The notes under the pieces: generated by a model
Told to the model about the DNA's origin: nothing
Databases searched by the model: none
The model's input: only the letters and a program-made list of their open reading frames with translations
Assembly (NCBI RefSeq): GCF_026745355.1
Contig: NC_079210.1
Span: forward strand, 34,262,442 to 34,326,441
Reading direction: 5' to 3'
From: Beta vulgaris subsp. vulgaris
Taxonomy: Eukaryota > Streptophyta > Magnoliopsida > Caryophyllales > Amaranthaceae
Length of the DNA: 64,000 nt
Shown: piece after piece, positions 45,690-57,101 of the stretch
How the letters are laid out: every line of letters starts with the position of its first letter
Position numbering within the stretch: position 1 is the stretch's first letter
Position numbers and translations under genes: made by a program

Positions 45690-46077
45690 CTGCTTAACCA
45701 TGAAATGACACTTTTGAATTAAGCACAAGGTTAGTTTCAATACATCGTTTCAAAACCATAGTCAAGTTCTCCAAGCAATTTTCAAAGGAGTTTCCATGCA
45801 CGGTAAAATCATCCATGAAAACTTCACAAATCGCTCCATATATTCTGAAAAGATACTTACCATACACCTCTGAAAAGTCGCAGGGGTATTGCATAGTCCA
45901 AAAGACATCCTCCGGTAAGCAAACGTGCCAAAAGGACACGTGAAGGTTGTTTTCTCCTGATCCTCCGGCGCTATGGCCACCTGAAAATATCCAGAATATC
46001 CATCTAGGAAGCAATAATAAGCATGACCAGCTAATCTCTCAAGCATCTGGTCAATAAAAGACAATGGAAAATCATGC
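45690..46077 (-). pseudogene. Athila-like RT fragment
   Basis: Minus-strand reading gives DFPLSFIDQMLERLAGHAYYCFLDGYSGYFQVAIAPEDQEKTTFTCPFGTFAYRRMSFGLCNTPATFQRCM, then FMDDFTVHG in another frame (second DD motif mutated in one frame, present in the other). The N-terminal half of RT is absent: upstream of 46077 the sequence is satellite-like. Confidence 0.88.
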
Positions 46078-48109
46078 TTTTTGGTACTCCATTGTCCTTC
46101 CTTGTACTTAAAAGCCAAAATTAACCTCAGATTACATGCTTTTTGGTAATTACCAAACAAGATTTGGGCATTACCAAACCTAGCCAATCACTATCCCTAC
46201 CCATTACTCATCAAAGCCATCTTATCGAGATTTGACAATCATACCACTAGGTCTATTTGGTCTAATAGCTCACCAAACTCATGAAGTTGAGTTTGCACCC
46301 CTAATTTCATCCTTGTACTAAAAATCCCAAATTGACCCGAATCATATGCTTTAAATTAACTACCAAACATGTGTTGGGGATTACCAAACCCACTAAGTGG
46401 ATGATGTTCTCCCAATCACAATATTCTATCATTACTTGTCAAAGCTATCATATGGGGATTGGAGAATCATGCAACCATATCCATTTGGCCTAAACCCTCA
46501 CCAAAACCTATTAACTTGAGTTTTGGCCCCCCATTGTCCCTCCTTGTACTAAAAAATTCAAAATAACCCCAAATCATATGCTTCTAGGTAATTATCAAAC
46601 AAAGTTTGGACATTTCCATACGTATCCAATCACAATCCATACTCATTACTTATCAAAGCCATCATATGGGGATTGAACAATCATGTCACTAACTCCATTA
46701 GGCTCAATAGCTTACCAAAACCCATAGACTTGACTTATGGTACCCCATTGTTTTTCCTTGTACTAAAAAGCCTGAATTAACCTCAGATCACATCCTTTTA
46801 GGTTATTACCAAACAAGATTTGGACATTACCAAACCTACCCAATCACAATCCATACACATTACTCATCATAGCCATCCTATGGGGATTTGACAATCAAGC
46901 CACTAGGTCTATTAGGCCCAATAGCTCACGAAACAAATGAAGTTGAGTTTTGGGCGCTCACTGTCCATCCTTGTACTAAAAAGCCCAAATTAACCTCAGA
47001 TCACATGCTTTTTGGTAATAACAAAATAAGGTTTGGGCATTGCCAAACCTACCAAATCACAATCCGTACCCAATACTCATTAAAGTCATCCTATGGGGAT
47101 TAGAATATCATGCGAATTGGTTGATTAGGCCTAATAGCTCACCAAACCCATGAAGTTGAGTTTTGGGCCCCATTGTCCATCCTTGTACTAATAATCCCAA
47201 ATTAACCTCAGATCACATGATTTTAGGAAATAGGCAAACAGGGTTTGGGCATTACCAAACCTATCCAATCACTATCCATACCATTACTCATAATAGCCAT
47301 CCTATGGGGATTGGACAATAATGCCACTAGGTGCATTAGGCCCAGTAGCTCACCAAACCTCATAAACTTGAGTTTTGATACCCTATTGTCTTTCTTAGTA
47401 CTAACAAACCCAAATTAACCTTAGATCACATGCTTTTAGGTTAATTACCAAAAAAGGTATGGGATTAGTAAACCTATCCAATCACAATCCATACCCATTA
47501 TACATCAAAGTCATCATGGAGATTGGACAATCATGCCACTAGGTCCATTAGGCCCAATAGCTCACCAAACCCATGAGGTTGAGTTTTGGAACCCCATTTT
47601 CCATCCTTGTATTAAAAATCTAAAATTGACCCTAATCATATGCTTTAAATTAACTCCCAAACATGTTCTTGGGATTACCAAACCCACTAAGTGGATGATG
47701 TTCCCCTAATCCCAATCCTTTATCATTACTTATCAAAGCTATCATATGGGGATTGAACAATCATGCCACTAGGTCTATTTGGCCTAAAACCTCACCAAAC
47801 CCCAAAGACCTGAGTTTTGGTCCCCCATTGTCCCTCCACTTACTAAAAATCTCAAATGAATCCTAAATCATATGCTTTTAGGTAATTGCTAAACAAGGTT
47901 TAGGCATTACCAGACCTATCCAATCACAATCCATACCCATTACTCATCAAAGCCATCCTACGGGGTTTGGAAAATTATGTCACTGGGTCCATTAGGCCCA
48001 ATACTTCACCAAACCTTATAAAGTTAAGTTTTGGGCCTCCATTGTCCCTCATTGCATTAAAAAAACCCAAATTAACCCAATCATATGCTTTAAGGTAACT
48101 ACCAAACCT

Positions 48110-48870
48110 ATCAAGACATTGTTATCTCTACATGTTATGACTATATAATTCTATTTGGCTTTTTTGGATTAACACACTTATATCATATTGATTAATTTGT
48201 ACTTAGTGTTATTTAGTTCAATTGTTTATTTTTCAATACACTTTGGATTGGAGGTTTCCAGACTTCTCTTAGTTTTTGTCACGTTTTGGTAATTACTGGA
48301 ACCCTATTTAGTAATTACCTAAAGTGTCTGTGTAATCATCTTCTCCCAACTTCATCTTCAACCTTTCGATTTTTTCTCTCTTCTCTGAAATTCTTCATCT
48401 AGTTTGATACTCAAAAATCGCACGAATTGGTCCCAAATCGGCGGTTTCCCAACATCTTGCAACAATTTTATATATGTGAAATTCATAATGACCTTGAATT
48501 GTGATTTTGTGTTTTCTTTACTTTGAGACACAAACCTTAATTTCCGTGGAAATTCGGGCGTTCATGGTGTTCATACGATCATCAATTTTATGTTTATTAA
48601 TCTATTTCATGGATTTACAAATATGAAAGAGAGGAAAGTGACAAAAAAAATACCCCAAAATTTTTCCCTAATATTTTCCACTAAAATCAGATTAATTTTT
48701 TCGATTTCACAACTTCTGCATCACAAATTCATGATTTCTTCATGAATTCTTTACAATTTTTGTAAAGAAAGGGGTCCAAGTAAGCGATATACTGAAAATT
48801 CGAGAAGAATCAAAGATCCATGGAAAATTTGAGGGAGGAAGGAGTAGAGTCGAGGAGAGAAAAAATCTAG
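48110..48870 (+). repeat. Spacer copy A
   Basis: From GACATTGTTATCTCTACATG through TTCATGGTGTTCATACGATC to GGGAGGAAGGAGTAGAGT. It matches 50255-51005 along its length with scattered differences. It contains a CTCTCTTCTCTGAAATTC pyrimidine-rich patch and an AT-rich half; no coding frame. Confidence 0.88.
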
Positions 48871-50254
48871 TTAATGATAAGATATTAAGATTTAAGACAG
48901 ACGTAATATAGAGGGAATGAAACCAAAAATTTTAACTTCAAATATTACCAAGCCATCCTTTTTGAAATTCTAAATTTTCGTTTTTACCGCTAGATCATAA
49001 TACGATTAGTAATTACCAAACACATTTTGGATATTATTAAACTTGATGACCAAGTGGAGGGTGTTCTCGTTAGTCATCAAAGACATCCTATGGGCAATGG
49101 ACAATTATGGCACTGGGTCCATTAGGCCCACTACGTCAGCAAACCCCATGAAGTTGAGTTTTGGGACCCCAATTTCCTTCCTTGTACTAAAAAGCCCAAA
49201 TTTACACCACTCAAATGCTTTAAGGTAATCACCAAACATGTTTTTAGGATTACCCTACCCACTAACTAGAGGATGTTCTCTCAATCAAAATCCTTTATCG
49301 TTAATCATCAATGCTATCCTACGAGGATTGGACAAATATGCCACTGGGTCTATTAGGCCCAAAACCCTCACCAAACCCCATTGACCTAAGTTTTGGGCTC
49401 CCATTGTCCATCCTTGTACTAAAAAGCCCAAATTAACCTCAGATCACAAGATTTTAGCTAATTACCAAACCAGGTTTAGGCATTATCAATCTATCCAATC
49501 AGAATCCATACCATTACTCATCAAGGCCATCCTATACGGACTGGACAATCATGCCACTAGGTCCATTAAGCGCAATAACTCACAAACCCCAAATTAACCC
49601 CAGATCACATGGTTTTAGGTAATTACCAAACAAGGGTTGGGCTTTACCAAACCTACCCAATCACAATCCATACACATAACTCATCAAAGCCATATTATGG
49701 GGATTGAACAATTATGTCACTAGGTCCATGAGCTCATCAAACCCATGAAGTTGAGTTTTGGGTCCCATTTTCCATCCTTGTACTAAAAATTCCAAATTGA
49801 CCCCAAGCATATGCTTTAAATTAACTACCAAACATGTTCTTAGGATTACCAAACCCACTAAGTGGATGATGTTCTCCCAATCACAATCATGCAACTAGGT
49901 CCATTTGGCTTAAAACCTCACCAAACCCAATTGATATGAGTTTTGGACCCCCATTGTCTCTCCTTGTATTAAAAAGACCAAATTAACTTCAAATCATATG
50001 CTTTTAATTATGAAACAAGGTTTGGGCATTACCAAACCTATTCAATCACAATCCATACCCATTACTCATCAAAACCATCCTATGGGGTTTGAACAATCAT
50101 GTCACTGAGTCCATTAGGCCCAATAACTCACTAAACTCTATGAAGTTGAGTTTTGGGCCCCTATTATTGTTCCTCCTTGTATTAAAAGCCCCAAATTAGC
50201 CCCAATCATATGCTTTAAGGTAACTACCAAACATGTTTTGGGTATTACCAAACC

Positions 50255-51005
50255 TATGAAGACATTGTTATCTCTATATGTTGTGAGTTTATAATTCCAT
50301 TTGATTTTTCGTATTAACACATCTATATCATATTGATTAATTTGTACTTAGCGTTATTTAGTTCAATTGTCTATTTTTCAATACACTTTGAAATTGGAGG
50401 TTTTGGGACTTCTCTTAGTTTCCGTCACATTTTAGTAATTACTGGAACCCTATTTAGTAATTAGCTAAAGTGTCTGTTCAATCATTTTCTCCCAACGTGA
50501 TATTCAACCTTTCGATTTTTCTCTCTCCTCTGAAATTCTTCATCTAGTTTTTAATGGTAATCAATACTCAAAAATGGCACGAACTGGTACCAAATCGGCG
50601 ATTTGCCAACATCTTACAACAATCCTAACTAGATTTTTGTTAAATTGATAATGACCTAAAATTTTGATTTTGTGTTTCTTCATTTTGAAACTCAAACCGT
50701 AATTTTCATGAAAATTCGAGCGTTCATGGTGTTCATACGATCATCAATTTTATGTTTTTTCATCTATTTCATGTATTTACAAATATGAAAGAGAGGAAAG
50801 TGAATAAAAAATACCCCAAAAATTTTCCCCAATATTTTTCACGAAATCGGGATTAAATTTTTCGATTTCACAATTTCTCCATCACAAATTCATGATTTCT
50901 TGATGAATTCTAAACATTTTATGGAAACAGAGGGGGTCCAAGTAAGAGATCTACTGAAAAATCGAAGATCCATGGAAGATTTGAGGGAGGAAGGAGTAGA
51001 GTAGA
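50255..51005 (+). repeat. Spacer copy B
   Basis: Second copy of the ~0.75-kb spacer, in the same orientation as copy A and ~2.14 kb from it. Ends near GGAGTAGAGTAGAGGATAAAG, after which sequence differs from that following copy A. Confidence 0.88.
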
Positions 51006-51020
51006 GGATAAAGAAAATCT

Positions 51021-51738
51021 GGGTAAAGAAAATTTCCCCAAAATTCATTTTTGGCGAAATGAATTTTCGGGATTTTTCAGAATTTTTTCGTATTTTTTTT
51101 CGAAATTATTATAAATATTTTCAGAAAGTAGAATAAATGATTTTGGTATTTTCTAAAAACATTTCATAGTAAAAAAGAAAAGGTAAAAGAAAAATGAGGT
51201 GGCTGGCTCACATTCATTATGACCCCACATTTCCCATGATCTTGTTTCAAAAAAGACCCTCTTAGAATTTTCAATAATTTTTGTATAGAAAGTTTCATGT
51301 AAGTGCAAGTTTATTTTAATACTTGATTAATTATCTATCCTTGAAACTTGTATTTTTTTTATAATATTACATTAACATCCATTACAAAAATACAGGTGGC
51401 ATTAAGATTTAAGAAGTTCGTGAAGTCTTCTAAAATAAAGAAGAAAAGTTTGGCGATGAGGATGTGATTTCATTGACACGCCTCGTCAGCGATGCAGGTT
51501 AAGCAAGATTAGCTAGGACGACCAAGCTTTGATGCACAGCGAACAAACTTTAATGCTCGACGAGCGAAAATCAAACAATACAATATATTGCTTGCAGCTT
51601 GGCTCGAGTAGATGGGCTCCTGCTTCTTTGGGCTGGCGCTTTGGTCTGGAACTTCCTATATTTGTTTGTATTGAGTACTCAAGAGATACTATTCATTCGG
51701 GTTAGTGAATAACTCTGTTTTTCATATTTGGTTTATGG

Positions 51739-51739
<1 letters not shown>
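51021..51739. other. No gene seen
   Basis: AT-rich then a moderately GC patch (51450-51660) without a frame or motif I recognise. Confidence 0.45.
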
Positions 51740-51778
<39 letters not shown>

Positions 51779-51787
51779 TATATATAT

Positions 51788-51819
<32 letters not shown>

Positions 51820-51829
51820 ATATATATAA
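51740..51829. repeat. (TA)n microsatellite
   Basis: About 90 bp of alternating TA with a few AATATT/ATTATA interruptions. Able to form cruciforms and likely length-variable. Confidence 0.97.
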
Positions 51830-51949
51830 TCCCTAATTGAGACTGAAAATGATTTTTGTTAACATCCATCGTTGACCGTCAATTTTTCCAAATGTAGTTT
51901 ATAAGGTAATTTCCAATGAAATAAACTCAATTATTTACATTGAAGTATC

Positions 51950-52624
51950 TAAGAAAACAAAATACAAAGGGGAAATGGCTATAAGATGAGAAAGCGATAA
52001 ATGAAGAGTTCATATCTTTTTATATGGACCTATTCAACCTGCGGGAGAAGGCAACAATGGAACCTTACAAGAATGAATCACTTTCTGATCTACCAAAGGT
52101 AAAGGAAGAACACAAACATCAACTTATCTAATCAGTATCAATGCAAGAAGTACGTAAAGCCGTTTTCTCAATGAAACCCCAAAAATCCCCGGGACCAAAT
52201 GGCGCACCACCGATATTCTTCAAACAATTTTGGGAAGAAGTATTTATCCAGGTAGTAGATTTAAGGAGTCTCAGAACCTGAATAACATACGCTTTTCAAA
52301 ATAGACTACCACCTCATATAGCCTATCGTTTCTCATAAGAGGTCTTATTTCATATTCATCATTATGCAACACAAGGTGCCTCAGAATGATGGAAATGGTG
52401 AACGCTTTTTTTGCTGGAGGAAATATGCTATGAGAAATGAACGGAATTTTTATTGTGCCTATCCCAAGGACACATCAACCAACACAAGTAAACATTTCTG
52501 CCCAATCAGTTTATGCAATACGACATATGAGATAATTACGAAGATTATGGTAAACAGGATGAAGGTCACAATGTCATATCTAATTTCAGAAAGTCAGCAT
52601 GCTTTCGTCCCGAATCGCCTAATG
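51950..52624 (+). pseudogene. LINE RT N-terminal fragment
   Basis: Reads YMDLFN, then MQEVRKAVFSMKPQKSPGPNGAPPIFFKQFW (the 'sPGpDG...F' start of LINE RT), then after frame breaks FIVPIPKD and KHFCPISLCNTTYEIITKIMVNRM and SESQHAFVPNRL. It differs in sequence from the LINE at 4939 and is a separate, older copy. The reading stops at 52624, where an LTR-like sequence begins. Confidence 0.82.
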
Positions 52625-52627
52625 TAA

Positions 52628-53490
52628 CAGGTTTTTAGTGTGTCATTAAGACACAAAAATCGCTTTTAAAAAATAATTTATAAAACCTAACAAGCAATTA
52701 CTAAGAACGTAGTAAAGACAAGTCAAGGGTCGATCCACAGGGGAAAATGGGATTGATCAAAATCACTCAAGTCTAGCTTACCTAATTGAGGGATTTATTT
52801 GGGGGTTTAAAAATGATTTTGTAACGATATAACTAACTATTATCAAAGAACTAGCAAATAACACATGATGAAATATCAAATAGAAAGACACTAGAGTTAA
52901 GGTTACTAGTAAGAATCAAAGTGAATAACGATTATTCATGCAATTGTGATTCAAAGGCGACAAGTATGCAAGGTTTAGTTTTCCTCTAAAACACTTGAGT
53001 CCTATCTCGAATGGTCCTCAAGAATAATCACTTAATCAATCAACTAAATCCTCTCTCGAATGGTCTTTAGTCAATTGATTAATAGATTCAATAAGTACGG
53101 AAAACCCCTAATAAAGGATCCCCTTAATTTCTACCAAATATCTTGGCCAACAAATTATGTTGATTCATGGGGATGATAAAAAGAGTTCGAAAATCGATTA
53201 AGAACATTTGAAATCAAAATACCAAAGCATAAATGTGATCAATATCTATCTTAAGGCCTCAAAACGCCAAGATCAATGCATAGTCATCTTTAGATCATCA
53301 CCATCACATTAACAATACATTCAAACCATAATTCATACTTTCACCCTAACCCTAGATACGAGACTAGTCACTAATCATGGATTCTAAGCATTAAAACATG
53401 AGTTATTTAACTAATTTAGGGCTAAACATGATTAATGAATAATAATTATAATAAAGATAAGCAATTACGAAACTACAATAAATGAGATCT
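52628..53490 (-). repeat. LTR-like fragment (Athila/gypsy type)
   Basis: Begins TGTAACAGGTTTTTAGTGTG directly after LINE sequence. It contains GGTCGATCCACAGGGGAAAA, resembling the GATCGTATCCACAGGGAGC region of the Athila-like LTR at about 38850, and CTCTCGAATGGTC repeats. The right border is the start of element G2. I see no target duplication, so solo LTR is likely but not shown; strand is inferred from the similarity. Confidence 0.45.
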
Positions 53491-55237
53491 TGTAGCACCT
53501 TGTATTTTTTTTACCTGTTTAGTAATCATTTATATTATTTTAGTTTATAAAAATATATATTTAAATGTTCTTTTATTCAATATATTTTATTTCTCACTTA
53601 TTGACCTTACCTTAGAAGGGTCAAAAGTTAATCCCTAAATTTCCTAGGTTAACTACTCAATTACACATTATGTCACTATTATAAAGGAGGGAGAAAAAAA
53701 AAAGAACAAAAAACCCAGAGGAAAAAGGGTCAGGTGTAAGGTGTTTCCCCGTAGCCTCCTTCCCTTTTCATTCATTCTTTCTTCTACTATTTTTCCTTCC
53801 TTCTTCTATTGTTTTGTTTTCCAAGACTCCATTAGATCTTCAAATTATTTATCACACACCAATATTTAGTCATCCATCTTCAACATCTCCTGGTTTTGTG
53901 GGTATTTCAAAGAGGAAAATTTCGGATTTATGGGCGTGGGTTTTCAGTCGAAAATCGGATCAAAATAGGGATTTTTTCGGGTCTCTTATTGTGTTATTTT
54001 TACCTTCTCCATTCAGGTAAGTTATAATCTTAGACTTCAATTTCGTATTTGATTTTTTTTTTGAATTTAGGATTTTCATTAACTTAGGATTCTTCACCAA
54101 AAATCAAATTGGGGGAAATTTCTATTATGTGAAATTTGTATAATTGGCTTATGTTTCATGATTTATTCGACTTAGTTAATGTATTTTCGACTTGGATTTG
54201 CGAAATTATTGTTTCCAAAATATATCCTGAAATTTGTGATATGTGGGATTGTTTGTTAATTCTGTGGTTCAAATTATAAGATTACAGGTTGTTGAGCAAC
54301 AAAATTTACCAAGAATTAGTATGATGTAGTTAGCATACTTTCGAGTTTAATTTGCTAATCATTAGTTTCAAGATTTACTCTAGAATTATTGTTATGTATT
54401 TGTTGTGGCTGCCAAATTTTAAATTATAGTTTTGTTGTTGATTGTTGTTGTGGTATGGTGGTGGCAGTGTGTTATTTTAATATGTTGTTGTAGTCAGTGG
54501 CGGATCTTGACCAACTATTTTACAGGTGCCAAGTAAACAAATCAAAAGTTTTAATGTAACATTTTAAATGTTGAATAAAAACACTAAACGAAGCATATGA
54601 AAGTTTATATATACTATCATTAATGTCTACAAAGAAGTTAATTCTTCTAAATCTTAAACCTTTTAATTTTAAGCAAATTTGTCAACTTATTTGTTTGACC
54701 ATTATGAAATCTCCAAGGATTTGAAGAATAGTTTATAAGTCTATGGATAGATTTCTAAGAAATTAGAAGAATAGTTTTATTTTAAATAAAAGGAGGCAGG
54801 AATAGTTCATTAGTCGCTTAATCAATCATCAAATTGCTTTTTTAAGTCATGATAAAGGTAAAGAGGTACTCATGTTTTATACGATTGTTAGAAATGATTT
54901 GATCGAGGGGGGAAATAATTAATTATAGGTGGAAAAAAAAGGATTTTTTTTGTTTTGAAAAAGAACAATAGAAAATAGTAATAATATAGGCAAAATGAAT
55001 TTTCAAAATTAGACAAAGAATATAATAAGCCTAACACTTGGGAGGAGAAAAGGCGTTGTTTTAATACATGAAGGAAAATATATATTATATAATTAGAGCC
55101 CCCATAGCAACAAATATAGAGCATAAGTTTTTTGACGAAAAAAGACTCATAACATAAAAGGGCCACTTACGGCCCAAAGATCAGCCAAGACATTTAAAAT
55201 GAAAGAAGATGATTGTTGGAAGAACAAAAATGTCGGC

Positions 55238-55298
55238 CGCGAGATTCGAACCTTATACCTACAGTGAGTTACTCCGTGTCTCTTACCACTGTACCAAG
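55238..55298 (-). other. tRNA-like segment with A and B boxes
   Basis: On the minus strand TGGTACAGTGG (55296-55286) fits a Pol III A box and GGTTCGAATCT (55252-55242) a B box at tRNA-like spacing. A plausible acceptor stem is lacking, so a functional tRNA gene is not claimed. It may be a captured tRNA or SINE head within the hAT element. Confidence 0.5.
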
Positions 55299-55358
55299 GT
55301 AGATTTCATTTATTTTCTTGCAGTTGGAAGAATTTATTTTAAGCTAAGGGGGGCCAGG

Positions 55359-57101
55359 TGTAATACTCCGTATTTTTAGTAAGTTATTATTTATATTTTT
55401 TTCAAAAGTTTTAGTTTTTAAAAAGGTTTTATTTACTAAAAATTTATTAGAAAGGCTTTTATAGGAAAGATTTGGGTATTTAAAATAAATTATAGCCCAA
55501 TTAGATTTTGGGTCTAACTTCCTAAGTTTTACATTCAAGTAGTTTATTCAAAATAAAAATTAAAAATGTTTTAAAGATCGATAATCCAAAAAAGTTTGCA
55601 AAAAGAAAAGAAGAAAAAAAAAATTTGACGGCGGCAAAACTCACGCCAGTGAGTTACAATGGTTATCAAACTTTTGTAACTTTTTCTTTTTAACTTATCT
55701 TTTAGTTATTTTACCTTCTATAACTATCTATTATGGGATAACTTATATATTTTCCAAATCTTAGTTGGATAATCATAAATATTAGTTATATCTTAGCTAG
55801 ATTAGTTTATCCTTTTCCCTATATTTATCTTTTGGTTTCCTATTTCTATTCTGATTCTACTTTTCCAGCTAGTATAAATAGGGGTCTCCATTCATCATAT
55901 TTTTCACACCAAATTTGAGAAATAAATCTCTTTTCTCAAGTTTAAACTCTCTCTCTTAGCCTACCATTCTCTTTCTCCCTAGTAGTTATTAACTTTCAAG
56001 GTGCGTGTATTTGTAGATCTTTAATACTTGTTTTGCAAGTATAGTATCATTTTTAGGCAAATACTTTGGATTGAAATATATGTTTTTATGAGTTTTATTA
56101 TGAACTGCATCTGTTTTATATGAACATGTTTGAATGTTTACAAATTTTATTTATGAACTTTGAATTATGTCTTTGTTTAATATATTTATAAAGTTTGATC
56201 TTTGAATTTATATTCAAATATTTTAGAAGGAGTTTGATCTTTTTGATTCATATTTAAATATTTCAAAAGGAGTATTCTTGAACTATTATTATGTTTCAAA
56301 GATTAATCCTTGAGCAAGTTATTTTATTTATGACTTTATATGGCTAAGTTTTAAGAATTATAATTCTTTTTAAAGGAGGATTATTTCAGAAGGATTTTTA
56401 TTAGATATATGATCTTTCATGATCGCAATTATAAAGAGGCAACAACTTGTTATTTATTAGCAAGAACGGTAGCCATTTTATTATTTACCCATGTACTTTT
56501 TGTATAAGTCATGTGGACAAGGTAGTAACCCCTCGTAATAGACTCAATAAGGAATACTAAACTTGGGGGGTGTGCACACTTTAGGCAAGGTACCTAGACA
56601 AGGAAAATGAGTTTTTATTAAAAATATATACTTTATATTATACAAGTATTATCAAGTATCCAGAAAGGTTTTTCGAAATTAAATATTTCAAAGTAGATAA
56701 AGTGTTTAATATTCCGCATATACATGTACTCAGTATTTTTTACTGACACGCTTTTATTTGTTTTGTTTTATGGCTTTGTCCTTGTGATGAACCGATTTTG
56801 GCGAGCAGATTTTACAGATTGATATGATGCATACTTCATATGGGGGAGCTAGTGAGGAATCATAATTAGTCAAGGAGCTGTTATTTTATTTTATTTATTT
56901 CCATTGTTATATAGTTGTACAATAAAGTTTATATTAATAAAGAGAAGTTATTTAAGTTATTTCCATTGCATTAGTTTAAGTTCAGTTAGTAGTTAGTATT
57001 AAAGCCTTTAACGTTATCACGTGGCGGTAATACTCTCAAGTTCTCAAGGAGTTTTATATTAAAATAAGTTTTTCAAATGAGAGAAATTTGGGAGTGTTAC
57101 A
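55359..57101 (+). mobile_element. Solo Ty3/gypsy LTR
   Basis: 1743 bp, begins TGTAATACTCCGTATTTTT and ends TTTGGGAGTGTTACA, flanked by a perfect 5-bp duplication CCAGG (55354-55358 and 57102-57106). No internal region, so it is the product of recombination between two LTRs. Its ends, including ACGTTATCACGTGGCGGTAA before the terminus, resemble the G1 LTR. Confidence 0.95.

Larger units (their letters stand above)
38782..46077 (-). mobile_element. Athila-like Ty3/gypsy element, 5' part missing
   Basis: A minus-strand element made of: RT fragment (46077-45690), RNase H and integrase (45350-43650), a spacer, a 3'-terminal extra ORF (42548-41107), purine-tract-like sequence and an LTR (40210-38782). 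The order pol, extra ORF, LTR and the protein types fit the Athila branch. Its gag and 5' LTR are absent: at about 46077 the RT sequence changes abruptly into the 213-bp satellite-like array. It interrupts copia C3. Confidence 0.85.
46078..51020. repeat. ~213-bp satellite-like array with duplicated spacer
   Basis: Units carry ATTACCAAACCTATCCAATC, CCTATGGGGATTGGACAATC, GGTCCATTAGGCCCAATAGC, AAGTTGAGTTTTGGG and TCCTTGTACTAAAAAGCCC in fixed order. The CAATCACAATCC block recurs at about 46184, 46414, 46627, 46841, 47054, 47266, 47479, 47707 and 47919: spacing mostly 212-214 bp, with a longer variant (228-230 bp) marked by CCACTAAGTGGATGATGTTC. Array 1 spans 46078-48110. A spacer (48110-48870) follows, then array 2 (about 49000-50240) and a second copy of the spacer (50240-51020). 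No ORF of note. Confidence 0.92.

Noticed and set aside
46078..50260. A CRISPR-like array
   Set aside because: Units are ~213 bp, contiguous and similar throughout, with no short repeats alternating with unique spacers, and the DNA is from a plant nuclear genome.
46078..51020. Ribosomal DNA intergenic spacer
   Set aside because: The array-plus-spacer design is similar, but no rRNA coding sequence or typical Pol I start was found nearby.
55238..55298. A functional tRNA gene
   Set aside because: A and B boxes are present but the acceptor stem does not pair convincingly and the segment lies inside a hAT element.
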